Positions 43,977 through 52,164 of a stretch of DNA of 64,000 bases are shown piece after piece. A model generated the notes under the pieces. It was not told the DNA's origin and made no database searches. It saw nothing but the letters and a program-made list of their open reading frames with translations. The translations under genes were made by a program, and so were the position numbers. How positions within the stretch are numbered: position 1 is the first letter of the stretch; each line of letters opens with the position of its first letter. The DNA is from an uncultured Muribaculum sp. (GTDB lineage Bacteria; Bacteroidota; Bacteroidia; Bacteroidales; Muribaculaceae): positions 62,001 to 126,000 of the forward strand of contig CAJTSK010000006.1 of assembly GCA_910578835.1 (NCBI GenBank), read 5' to 3'.

Positions 43977-44786
43977 ATGCGTAAATACATTTATATAACA
44001 ATTTCACTGTTGATGCTCTCCGTAATGTCGTCATGCGGCGAATACAACCGCATACTCAAAAGCAACGACAACGAGGCAAAACTCGCTTACGCGCGCAAAG
44101 CGTTTGACGAGAAGAAATACACTCAGGCAGCCACCGTGCTGCAAGACATCGTGGCAACGATGAAAGGCACTAAAAACGCCGAAGAGTCGCTATACCTGCT
44201 TGGACTGAGCTTGTATGAGAACAAAGACTACGTAAACTCGTCGGCATATTTCCATACCTATTATACACGTTACCCCAAAGGAAAATTTGCCGAAATGGCA
44301 CGTTTCTACTCAGGATATGGATGGTATCTTGACTCTCCCGAGGCTCAGCTTGACCAAAGCGGCACAATCAAGGCAATCGAAGAGCTTCAGGCTTTTCTTG
44401 ACTATTTTCCCAAAAGCGACAAGGTGCCTGTTGCCCAAAACGCCATCTTCGAGCTTCAAGACAAGCTCACTCTAAAAGAGCTCCAGAATGCCCAGCTTTA
44501 TTACAATCTCGGCAACTACATGGGCAACAATTACGAATCGGCGGTAATCGTGGCGCGCAACGCCATAAAGACATATCCCTACTCTAAATACAAGGAGGAG
44601 CTGGAGATGCTTGTGCTGAAGTCACGCTATCAGGAAGCAGCTCAGAGCGTCGAGGAAAAGAAAGCCGACCGATTCCGCGAGGTAGTAGATGAGTATTACT
44701 CATTTATCAACAACTACCCCGACACCCACAACCGCAAGGAAGCCGACAATATCATGAAGATTGCCAGCAAATACGTAAACGAATAA
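43977..44786 (+). CDS. bamD: Outer-membrane assembly lipoprotein BamD
   Basis: 269 residues from ATG 43977. Lipoprotein signal ends at the lipobox VMSSC (Cys19). TPR-like repeats follow: AYARKAFDEKKYTQAATVLQDIV, ESLYLLGLSLYENKDYVNSSAYF, YYTRYPKGKFAEMARF, matching BamD. It works with BamA to insert beta-barrel proteins. It heads the operon-like trio bamD-rpoZ, followed by rpsO with its own promoter. Confidence 0.93.
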   Translation: MRKYIYITISLLMLSVMSSCGEYNRILKSNDNEAKLAYARKAFDEKKYTQAATVLQDIVATMKGTKNAEESLYLLGLSLYENKDYVNSSAYFHTYYTRYPKGKFAEMARFYSGYGWYLDSPEAQLDQSGTIKAIEELQAFLDYFPKSDKVPVAQNAIFELQDKLTLKELQNAQLYYNLGNYMGNNYESAVIVARNAIKTYPYSKYKEELEMLVLKSRYQEAAQSVEEKKADRFREVVDEYYSFINNYPDTHNRKEADNIMKIASKYVNE

Positions 44787-44798
44787 ATAATTAATATA

Positions 44799-45131
44799 AT
44801 GGACTACAAGAAATCCAACGCACCCCTCACAACCACCACCCGCGACCTCACCAAGATGTCGCAGGATACCGGCAACATCTACGAAACCGTGTGCATCATT
44901 GCAAAGCGCGCCAATCAGATAGCCGGAGAAATGAAGCACGACCTTGAAAAAAAGCTCCAGGAGTTCGCTTCACTCAACGACAACCTTGAGGAAATTTCAG
45001 AAAACCGTGAGCAAATCGAGATTTCACGTTACTACGAAAAGCTCCCCAAGCCCACTCTCATCGCTACCCAGGAGTATATCGAAGGTAAAATCCATTACCG
45101 CAATCCTTCAAAAGACAAAAACCTTGACTAA
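44799..45131 (+). CDS. rpoZ: RNA polymerase omega subunit (Bacteroidetes type)
   Basis: 110 residues. The sequence MDYKKSNAPLTTTTRDLTKM then IYETVCIIAKRANQIAGEM matches the Rpb6/omega fold as found in Bacteroidetes; the rest is an acidic helical and ISRYYEKLPKPTLIATQEYIEGKI tail. It supports assembly of RNA polymerase. It lies 12 nt after bamD. Confidence 0.88.
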   Translation: MDYKKSNAPLTTTTRDLTKMSQDTGNIYETVCIIAKRANQIAGEMKHDLEKKLQEFASLNDNLEEISENREQIEISRYYEKLPKPTLIATQEYIEGKIHYRNPSKDKNLD

Positions 45132-45134
45132 GGT

Positions 45135-45165
45135 TTTGTCATTTTACAGAAATTTACTAACTTTG
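45135..45165 (+). promoter_or_regulatory. Full promoter of rpsO
   Basis: TTTG (45135-45138), 19-nt spacer, TAACTTTG (45158-45165): a full match to the Bacteroidetes consensus. The leader to the start at 45216 is about 44 nt. Confidence 0.75.
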
Positions 45166-45215
45166 TGCGCTCTTTGGAGCAACTGTATATTTATTAACAT
45201 TTAATTTCATTAAGA

Positions 45216-45491
45216 ATGCACCTAAATTCTGAAGAAAAAGTAAACATCTTTGAGAAATACGGTAAGGGCAAGACTGATACTGGCTCACCTGAAGCTCAGA
45301 TAGCATTATTCTCGGTTCGTATTGCTCATTTGACTGAACACCTCAAGTCAAATCACAAAGATTATACTACTGCGCGTGCTCTTAAGGCTTTGGTAGGTAA
45401 GCGTCGTCGCCTCCTTGATTACCTTATCAAGAAGGATATCACACGCTATCGTGCTATCATCGCTCAGAAGGAGCTTGGTATCCGCAAGTAA
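45216..45491 (+). CDS. rpsO: 30S ribosomal protein S15
   Basis: 91 residues, standard length. The S15 core is plain: KTDTGSPEAQIALFSVRIAHLTEHLKSNHKDY and a basic ALVGKRRRLLDYLIKKD segment that contacts 16S rRNA. Own promoter and a strong intrinsic terminator make it a single-gene transcript. Confidence 0.98.
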   Translation: MHLNSEEKVNIFEKYGKGKTDTGSPEAQIALFSVRIAHLTEHLKSNHKDYTTARALKALVGKRRRLLDYLIKKDITRYRAIIAQKELGIRK

Positions 45492-45519
45492 GCCCCTGTT
45501 TACTTAAAGATTACAAGAC

Positions 45520-45557
45520 GAGGGTGTACCGAAAAATCGGTACACCCTCCTTTTTTT
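45520..45557 (+). terminator. Intrinsic terminator of rpsO
   Basis: 12-bp perfect stem GAGGGTGTACCG (45520-45531) / CGGTACACCCTC (45538-45549), loop AAAAAT, then C and T7 (45551-45557). Confidence 0.92.
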
Positions 45558-45620
45558 GATGCCCATCACACGGCATAATACTCGGTCAGCAAAAAAATCT
45601 AATACCCCATCATCACCCCC

Positions 45621-45654
45621 AAAAAAAAGACGACACGGCAAAAACCGTGTCGTC
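45621..45654 (-). terminator. Intrinsic terminator of the rubrerythrin gene
   Basis: 10-bp stem GACGACACGG (45629-45638) / CCGTGTCGTC (45645-45654); on the minus strand it is followed by T8 (A8 at 45621-45628). It lies 31 nt past the stop. Confidence 0.9.
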
Positions 45655-45684
45655 ACATATTTCTCATATTAGGGTATCAGATAC

Positions 45685-46236
45685 TTATTTCTTGAAGAAG
45701 CGATTGTAGAGACCCTGGAAGCCCTGACCGTGGCGAGCCTCGTCCTTAGCCATTTCATGAACAGTGTCATGGATAGCATCGTGACCAAGTTCCTTTGCAC
45801 GGCGTGCAATACGCATCTTATCCTCATTTGCACCTGCCTCGGCAGCCATACGCTTCTCAAGGTTAGTCTTGGTATCCCATACTACCTCACCAAGAAGTTC
45901 GGCAAACTTTGCAGCGTGTTCAGCCTCTTCAAAAGCATAACGCTTGAAAGCTTCTGCAATTTCGGGATAGCCTTCGCGGTCAGCCTGACGTGACATTGCA
46001 AGATACATACCTACCTCTCCACATTCACCGTTGAAATGTGCGGTAAGGTCCTTGATCATCTCCTCGTCGCAACCCTTTGCAGAGCCTACCTCATGCTCGG
46101 TTACAAAAACAAGGTCAGCAGCCTCGTCGAGTTCCTTGAACTTGCTTGCGGGAGCACCACATACCGGGCACTTCTCGGGAGCTTCATTACCTTCATGAAC
46201 GTATCCACATACAGTACAAATAAATTTCTTTGCCAT
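45685..46236 (-). CDS. Reverse rubrerythrin (N-terminal rubredoxin, ferritin-like diiron)
   Basis: 183 residues. The rubredoxin centre is N-terminal (C7, C10, C23, C26), opposite to classical rubrerythrin, followed by a four-helix diiron domain with the FEEAEHAAKF and EARHGQGF carboxylate/histidine motifs. It reduces hydrogen peroxide to water at the expense of NADH-derived electrons in anaerobes. It lies 63 nt behind a PerR-like gene that probably controls it. Confidence 0.92.
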   Translation of the reverse strand: MAKKFICTVCGYVHEGNEAPEKCPVCGAPASKFKELDEAADLVFVTEHEVGSAKGCDEEMIKDLTAHFNGECGEVGMYLAMSRQADREGYPEIAEAFKRYAFEEAEHAAKFAELLGEVVWDTKTNLEKRMAAEAGANEDKMRIARRAKELGHDAIHDTVHEMAKDEARHGQGFQGLYNRFFKK

Positions 46237-46299
46237 TTTGTTTTAATTTTAGATAGTTATACGAATAATATTAATTTCTAATTCAATTTCTTAAGCCTG

Positions 46300-46716
46300 C
46301 TACTCGCGGCATTTATCACACAGTCCGCGATAACACACATCTACATCCTCAATCTCGAAGCCGCCAAGCGACATGCCGTCGGGCAGCACGACAGGAGAGG
46401 AGAGCGGCACATCATGCAGACTTCCACACCTGCGGCAGCAGAAATGGGCGTGAGGCACCTTTATAAGGTCGTAGCGGGCATTCCGCGTATCGACATTAAG
46501 CATAGTCACCGCACCGGTATCCACAAGCACACGCAATGTATTGTAAACAGTGGCAAGCGACAATGTAGGCATCTCTTTCACGAGCGCGTCGTGAATCACC
46601 TCTGCCGAGGGATGTACAGGGTTTTCCATCATGAATCTCGTCACAGCTATGCGCTGAGCGGAAGGGCGAACCCCATGCCGCTGCAAATACTCTGTCACCT
46701 GTGATGTCATATTCAT
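46300..46716 (-). CDS. perR: PerR-like peroxide-sensing Fur family repressor
   Basis: 138 residues. Winged helix: HPSAEVIHDAL and SLATVYNTLRVLVDTG (recognition helix about 52-68). A structural zinc site is formed by C94/C97 and C133/C136; H35, H89, H91 and nearby aspartates could hold the sensing metal. A near-perfect Per box lies over its own promoter, and rubrerythrin follows, so peroxide sensing is favoured over iron sensing. I assign PerR from context and operator. Confidence 0.88.
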   Translation of the reverse strand: MNMTSQVTEYLQRHGVRPSAQRIAVTRFMMENPVHPSAEVIHDALVKEMPTLSLATVYNTLRVLVDTGAVTMLNVDTRNARYDLIKVPHAHFCCRRCGSLHDVPLSSPVVLPDGMSLGGFEIEDVDVCYRGLCDKCRE

Positions 46717-46735
46717 AATTTAAAACTCTATAATT

Positions 46736-46750
46736 TTATAATCATTACAA
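46736..46750. promoter_or_regulatory. Per box in the perR promoter
   Basis: TTATAATCATTACAA matches the classical Per box TTATAATNATTATAA at 13 of the 14 defined positions. It lies 20 nt upstream of the perR start and touches the minus-strand -7 box TAAATTTG (46755-46748), so bound repressor would block transcription. Confidence 0.75.
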
Positions 46751-46846
46751 ATTTAGAAATAATATCGATACGCGCAAAATTTTTTGAGGAAAATTTGCAA
46801 CCCCGGCCAAAAATTAAACCTAATTAATCATCTCACCCTACAAAAC

Positions 46847-46886
46847 AAGCTGCCCTGCAATCCGTAAAAGAATCGCAGGGCAGCTT
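46847..46886 (-). terminator. Intrinsic terminator of spt
   Basis: 12-bp stem AAGCTGCCCTGC (46847-46858) / GCAGGGCAGCTT (46875-46886); on the minus strand the stem is followed by GTTTTGTA. It lies 26 nt past the stop. Confidence 0.8.
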
Positions 46887-46912
46887 AGCCTTATGACTTA
46901 AAGCGCCGGTAA

Positions 46913-48100
46913 TTATTTGATAATACCGTAAGCCTTAAATACTTTTTCTATCTTTTCGAGCGCGGTCTCAACCTGAGCCTTTGTATGGGTAGACATCAAG
47001 CTGAAGCGGATAAGTGTATCATGAGGTGCAACCGCAGGCGAAACAACCGGGTTGACAAAGATACCATCTTCAAGCAGGTCGCGTGTGATAGCGAAAGTCT
47101 TATTGTTGTCGCGCACAAACAGCGGGATAATCGGGGTAGAGGTGTTACCTATCTCACAGCCCATCTGACGGAATCCGTCAAGCGCGAAGTTGGTAAGCTC
47201 CCAAAGATGGTCCTGAATTTCAGGCTCACTCTCCATGATATCGAGTGCTGCCATCACAGCCGCAGTAGAAGCCGGAGTAATAGACGCCGTGAATATGTAA
47301 GAGCGTGAATGGTGACGGAGGAAGTTGGTAATCTCCTTGTCGGTAGCGATAAATCCACCGAGTGAAGCAAATGACTTACTGAATGTACCCATAATAAGAT
47401 CCACATCATCGGTCACTCCGAAATGGTCACACACACCGCGACCACCCTTACCGAACACACCGATACCGTGAGCCTCATCTACCATGATTGTCGCGTCATA
47501 CTGCTTCGCAAGACGTACAATCTCCGGAAGATTAGCAACGTCACCCTCCATAGAGAACACACCGTCGGTAACAATAAGCTTCACCTTGTCGGGCTCACAC
47601 TTCTTAAGCTGAGCCTCCAGCGATGCCATGTCATTGTGCTTATATTTGAGCGCCTGAGAGAACGAAAGGCGGCGACCATCAATAATAGACGCATGGTCCT
47701 GTTCATCAAAAAGGATGTAATCCTCTCTACCGGTAAGTGTAGAAACGACACCGAGATTCACCTCGAAACCGGTCGAATATATCATTGCATCCTCCTTGCC
47801 CACATAAGCGGCAAGACGAGCTTCAAGCTCCTTGTGGATGTCGAGCGTACCGTTAAGGAAGGGCGAGCCGGCACAGCCGGTACCATATTTCTTAATTGCC
47901 TCAATAGCAGCTTCCTTTACCTTAGGATGGTTCACGAGACCGGTATAGCAATTGGAGCCGAACATCAACACTTTCTTACCGTTGATCAACACTTCGGGAT
48001 CCTGTTCGCTTGAGATTGCGCGGAAATAGGGATAAATGCCTAAAGCTTTGGCTTTTTGCGGTTCCTGGTACTTGTCAAGTTTAGCTTGTAATAGCTTCAT
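46913..48100 (-). CDS. spt: Serine palmitoyltransferase (alpha-oxoamine synthase)
   Basis: 395 residues. PLP-dependent condensation of L-serine with palmitoyl-CoA, the first step of Bacteroides sphingolipid synthesis. PLP lysine K242 in TFSKSFASLGG, H136 in EQDHASI, and D208/H211 in VDEAHGIGVFG are present. The N-terminus (LQAKLDKYQEPQ...YPYFR) and SRSYIFTASITPAS resemble the characterised Bacteroides enzyme more than glycine C-acetyltransferase, which remains the alternative. Monocistronic, with a palindromic promoter at 48157-48175 and own terminator. Confidence 0.88.
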   Translation of the reverse strand: MKLLQAKLDKYQEPQKAKALGIYPYFRAISSEQDPEVLINGKKVLMFGSNCYTGLVNHPKVKEAAIEAIKKYGTGCAGSPFLNGTLDIHKELEARLAAYVGKEDAMIYSTGFEVNLGVVSTLTGREDYILFDEQDHASIIDGRRLSFSQALKYKHNDMASLEAQLKKCEPDKVKLIVTDGVFSMEGDVANLPEIVRLAKQYDATIMVDEAHGIGVFGKGGRGVCDHFGVTDDVDLIMGTFSKSFASLGGFIATDKEITNFLRHHSRSYIFTASITPASTAAVMAALDIMESEPEIQDHLWELTNFALDGFRQMGCEIGNTSTPIIPLFVRDNNKTFAITRDLLEDGIFVNPVVSPAVAPHDTLIRFSLMSTHTKAQVETALEKIEKVFKAYGIIK

Positions 48101-48156
48101 AATCGTCTAATAGTATTGCGTTTACCTGCATGTGACCTACTACGGTCCGTCTTGTT

Positions 48157-48175
48157 TTTGCAGGCTGCAAAGTTA
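48157..48175 (-). promoter_or_regulatory. Promoter with palindrome for spt
   Basis: TAACTTTG on the minus strand (48175-48168) is an exact -7 box and overlaps a perfect palindrome TTTGCAG-G-CTGCAAA at 48157-48171 that covers the predicted start point. The leader to the start codon would be about 60 nt. Confidence 0.6.
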
Positions 48176-48250
48176 GTAAATATTCGGCAATAAACGCCAA
48201 AAAGTCTTAAAATTAACGGCGTTATAAGTTATAAAAAGTCTTAATGAGGC

Positions 48251-49201
48251 TTACTTGCCTTCTTTGTGGGGCACAGCGTGAGCCGGGGGCAAAAGCTCGC
48301 CACTCTCCCCTACTCTCTTGCCATCTTTCATCTTCAGCTTAACCATGTCAAATCCTTGCCCGTAAACACCATTGACATTAGCCTGCGTGATGAAAGCGTC
48401 TTTGTCAATCGACTTGACTATACGGAATATAGTAACCGACTCAATCTTGCGACACATGACAAGCAACACCTTAACGGGATGCTTTGAATACCAGCCCATG
48501 CCCTCAAGCACAGTACATCCGCGGCGCGCCTCATTATTAATCGCGTCGGCTATCTTTTCCCAGTGAGCCGAGATGATGGTAAACTGCACTGCCTGACGCG
48601 TAGTGTTGATAATCTGGTCAGCCATAAAAGAGGCAAGGAAAGTCACGACAAGACCATAAACCACATTATCTATCTGATGGAATATGAAGAAGCTCGACGA
48701 GATAATCACGAAGTCGCAATAAATCATCATCCGGCCGATTGACACATTGCTATGTTTCGACACCATAGCCGCCACGATATCAGTGCCGCCGGTGGAGCCG
48801 TTATGGGTAAACGCGAGTCCAATGCCGACACCACACATGATACCTCCGATAATGATGTTCATGAATGTCTGCTGCGCGATAAGCGGCTCGGGGAAAAACG
48901 GCTGCAACACACCTATAAATAAGTTTATCACCGTTGCCCCAAATATGGTGCGCACCACAAATTGCTTGCCTACAACCTTATAGGCGATAGCAAGCAGCGT
49001 AAGGTTGCAACCATAAGAAATCACAGCCACAGGTATGCCGGTAAGAAAGTAGCCTATAGAGCCGACTCCGACAAGACCACCGATAACGACCTTTTCAGGA
49101 AGCACGAATGCACAAAAGCCGAATGCATATATCAGCAAACCAAAGACGATAATCACATAGTCTCTGGATGAAAGCCAGATATTGTTTGGTGAAAATTTCA
49201 T
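48251..49201 (-). CDS. YitT family membrane protein (DUF161/DUF2179)
   Basis: 316 residues. Five or more membrane segments (about 15-210) with GGLVGVGSIGYFLTGIPV, GGIMCGVGIGLAFTHNGSTGGTDIVAAM, then a soluble DUF2179 domain (about 220-295: RGCTVLEGMGWYSKHPVKVLLVMCRKIE). Transport substrate unknown. Separated from spt by about 150 bp and from frdB by 165 bp, so probably transcribed alone. Confidence 0.9.
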   Translation of the reverse strand: MKFSPNNIWLSSRDYVIIVFGLLIYAFGFCAFVLPEKVVIGGLVGVGSIGYFLTGIPVAVISYGCNLTLLAIAYKVVGKQFVVRTIFGATVINLFIGVLQPFFPEPLIAQQTFMNIIIGGIMCGVGIGLAFTHNGSTGGTDIVAAMVSKHSNVSIGRMMIYCDFVIISSSFFIFHQIDNVVYGLVVTFLASFMADQIINTTRQAVQFTIISAHWEKIADAINNEARRGCTVLEGMGWYSKHPVKVLLVMCRKIESVTIFRIVKSIDKDAFITQANVNGVYGQGFDMVKLKMKDGKRVGESGELLPPAHAVPHKEGK

Positions 49202-49309
49202 TGTTTTATGAGAAAGCGTTTGATTGTTTAATTTGGTGCAAAATTACGCTAAACGACAAAATACACAAAATAATATTGTCAAAAAGGAGAGGTAAATTTA
49301 TAAACAACA

Positions 49310-49339
49310 CACCCCGGCAGCACAAATGCAACCGGGGTG
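49310..49339 (-). terminator. Hairpin downstream of frdB
   Basis: 8-bp stem CACCCCGG (49310-49317) / CCGGGGTG (49332-49339), 28 nt past the frdB stop; followed on the minus strand by TGTTGTTTATAAATTT, a moderate U-rich tail. Confidence 0.7.
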
Positions 49340-49366
49340 CGGGAAAATGATTATCTATTGTAAAGA

Positions 49367-50116
49367 TTAATCTTTGAGCTTAGCCTTGATAAACTCGCGG
49401 TTAAGACGTGCGATGTTGCTGAGTGAAATGTTTTTCGGGCACTCGGCAGCACATGCACCTGTGTTGGTACAGTTACCGAATCCAAGCTCGTCCATCTTCT
49501 TCACCATGGCGCGGGCACGACGTGCGCGCTCTACCTGACCCTGGGGAAGAAGAGCAAACTGGCTCACCTTAGCCGAAACGAACAACATTGCAGAGCCGTT
49601 TTTACATGCAGCCACGCAAGCACCGCAACCGATACAAGTAGCGGCATCCATAGCGAGGTCAGCGTTGACCTTCGAGATGGGCAGACAGTTGGCATCCTGG
49701 GCACCGCCGCAGTTAAACGATACGTAGCCGCCAGCCTGCTGGATTTTGTCAAATGCATTACGGTCGACCATGAGGTCCTTGATTACCGGGAATGCAGCCG
49801 AACGCCAGGGCTCTACCGTGATAACCTCACCGTCGTGGAAACGACGCATGTAAAGCTGGCAGGTGGTAGCACCTGTAGCGGGACCGTGGGGGTGTCCGTT
49901 GATGTAGAGCGAACACATACCGCAGATACCTTCGCGGCAGTCATGGTCAAAAGCGATAGGCTCTTCGTGCTTAGCCACCAATTGCTCGTTGAGTATGTCA
50001 AGAGTTTCAAGGAAAGAGGTGTCAGTGTCGGTCTCAACCGTATAAGTCTTGAACTCGCCTTTTTCCTTCGGTCCGGCTTGACGCCACACCTTAAGTTGAA
50101 CAGTTATATTTGCCAT
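49367..50116 (-). CDS. frdB: Fumarate reductase/succinate dehydrogenase iron-sulfur subunit
   Basis: 249 residues. The [2Fe-2S] ligands are C60, C65, C68 and C86; the [4Fe-4S] motif C161-C164-C167 with C226, and the [3Fe-4S] cysteines C171, C216 and C222 are all present. It carries electrons between the FAD subunit and the cytochrome b. Third gene of frdCAB; 30 nt after frdA. Confidence 0.96.
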   Translation of the reverse strand: MANITVQLKVWRQAGPKEKGEFKTYTVETDTDTSFLETLDILNEQLVAKHEEPIAFDHDCREGICGMCSLYINGHPHGPATGATTCQLYMRRFHDGEVITVEPWRSAAFPVIKDLMVDRNAFDKIQQAGGYVSFNCGGAQDANCLPISKVNADLAMDAATCIGCGACVAACKNGSAMLFVSAKVSQFALLPQGQVERARRARAMVKKMDELGFGNCTNTGACAAECPKNISLSNIARLNREFIKAKLKD

Positions 50117-50146
50117 TTGAGTTTACTTTTCTTAATGTTGTGAAAA

Positions 50147-52156
50147 TTACGACTTATAGTTACGGGTCTGGACCTTGATAGCCTCATAGTGAAGCGGTTC
50201 CTTGATAAGCTCGGGAGCCTTGTCGTCGCTTCCCTGATAGTCCCAGCACGATACGTAGAAGTAATTCTGGTCGTCGCGCTTAGCCTCGCCTTCCTCAGTC
50301 TGATACTCTTCGCGGAAGTGACCGCCGCAGCTTTCATTACGGTTGAGAGCGTCGTAAGCGACAAGCTCGCCCATGGTGATGAAGTCATTAAGACGGAACG
50401 CCTTGTCAAGCTCGATGTTCATGCCGTCGGCAGTACCGGGCACATAGAGATTGGTCTGGAATTCCTTGCGGAGAGCCTTGAGCTTCTCAAGAGCAGTGGT
50501 AAGACCTTCCTTAGTACGTGCCATACCTACATATTCCCACATGATGTGACCGAGCTCCTTGTGGATAGAGTCAACAGAGCGGTTACCCTGAATCTTCAGG
50601 AAGCTTTCCTGAGCCTCGATACACTTCTTCTCAGCCTCGTCAAACTCGGGGGTGTCAGTAGTGAAGTGAGGCACGGTAATCTGGTCGGAAAGATAGTTCT
50701 GGATTGTATAAGGAAGCACGAAATAACCGTCGGCAAGACCCTGCATGAGAGCCGAAGCACCAAGACGGTTGGCACCGTGGTCAGAGAAGTTACATTCACC
50801 GATTGCGAAAAGACCCTTGAGTGAGGTCTGGAGCTCATAGTCAACCCAGATACCACCCATAGTATAGTGGATAGCGGGGAATATCATCATCGGGTTGTAA
50901 TAAGTCTCACCGTTGATTTCCTTACCTACCTCACCGGGGTTAACGTCGGTAATCTCCTCATACATGTCGAAAAGGTTGCCGTAGCGCTGACGCACTGTGT
51001 CGATACCAAGACGGTTGATAGCGTCACTGAAGTCAAGGAACACGGCAAGACCGGTATTGTTTACGCCAAATCCTTTGTCGCAACGCTCTTTAGCTGCACG
51101 TGAAGCAACGTCACGGGGCACGAGGTTACCGAATGCCGGATAGCGGCGCTCAAGATAGTAGTCGCGGTCTTCTTCGGGGATGTCAGAACCCTTGATTTCG
51201 CCCGACTGGAGCTTCTTGGCATCTTCAAGCTTCTTGGGCACCCAGATACGGCCGTCGTTACGGAGTGACTCTGACATAAGAGTCAGCTTAGACTGCTGGT
51301 CACCGTGAACGGGGATACAGGTCGGGTGAATCTGCACGTAAGCGGGGTTAGCGAAATATGCTCCCTTACGGTAGCAAGCCATAGCGGCGCTACAGTTACA
51401 GCCCATAGCGTTGGTCGACAAGAAGTAAGCATTGCCATAACCACCGGTGGCGATAACCACTGCGTGAGCTGCGAAACGCTCAAACTTACCGGTAACAAGA
51501 TTCTTTGCGATGATACCGCGTGCTCTGCCGTCAATCATCACCACATCGTGCATCTCATAGCGGTTGTAGCTCTTTACCTTACCGAGGTTAATCTGACGGT
51601 TAAGTGAAGAGTATGCACCGAGAAGGAGCTGCTGACCGGTCTGACCCTTTGCATAGAATGTACGTGACACCTGCGCGCCACCGAATGAACGGTTGGCAAG
51701 CAGACCGCCGTATTCGCGTGCGAAAGGTACGCCCTGAGCGACACACTGGTCGATAATATTGTTAGACACCTCGGCAAGACGGTAAACGTTTGCCTCGCGG
51801 GCACGGTAGTCGCCACCCTTTACAGTGTCGTAGAACAGACGGTACACAGAGTCGCCGTCGTTCTGATAATTTTTAGCTGCATTTATACCACCCTGTGCCG
51901 CGATTGAGTGAGCGCGACGGGGAGAGTCCTGAATACAGAAGTTAAGCACATTGAAGCCCATCTCGGCAAGAGAAGAGGCAGCTGACGCTCCTGCAAGACC
52001 TGTACCGACAACGATGATGTCGAGACGACGCTTGTTGGCGGGGTTCACAAGTTTCTGATGAGCCTTGTAGTTGGTCCATTTCTCAGCGATAGGACCTTCC
52101 GGGATCTTGGAATCAGCCGGATTCATCACTTTCACGTTTTCTTTAGTTAAATCCAT
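50147..52156 (-). CDS. frdA: Fumarate reductase/succinate dehydrogenase flavoprotein subunit
   Basis: 669 residues. FAD fold GTGLAG (51-56); the covalent FAD histidine H83 in RAHSIAAQGGINA. Active-site segments such as HPTCIPVHGD and MGGIWVDYELQT are present. It reduces fumarate to succinate, the main electron sink of Bacteroidales fermentation. It lies 8 nt after frdC. Confidence 0.97.
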   Translation of the reverse strand: MDLTKENVKVMNPADSKIPEGPIAEKWTNYKAHQKLVNPANKRRLDIIVVGTGLAGASAASSLAEMGFNVLNFCIQDSPRRAHSIAAQGGINAAKNYQNDGDSVYRLFYDTVKGGDYRAREANVYRLAEVSNNIIDQCVAQGVPFAREYGGLLANRSFGGAQVSRTFYAKGQTGQQLLLGAYSSLNRQINLGKVKSYNRYEMHDVVMIDGRARGIIAKNLVTGKFERFAAHAVVIATGGYGNAYFLSTNAMGCNCSAAMACYRKGAYFANPAYVQIHPTCIPVHGDQQSKLTLMSESLRNDGRIWVPKKLEDAKKLQSGEIKGSDIPEEDRDYYLERRYPAFGNLVPRDVASRAAKERCDKGFGVNNTGLAVFLDFSDAINRLGIDTVRQRYGNLFDMYEEITDVNPGEVGKEINGETYYNPMMIFPAIHYTMGGIWVDYELQTSLKGLFAIGECNFSDHGANRLGASALMQGLADGYFVLPYTIQNYLSDQITVPHFTTDTPEFDEAEKKCIEAQESFLKIQGNRSVDSIHKELGHIMWEYVGMARTKEGLTTALEKLKALRKEFQTNLYVPGTADGMNIELDKAFRLNDFITMGELVAYDALNRNESCGGHFREEYQTEEGEAKRDDQNYFYVSCWDYQGSDDKAPELIKEPLHYEAIKVQTRNYKS

Positions 52157-52164
52157 ATCGCAAA

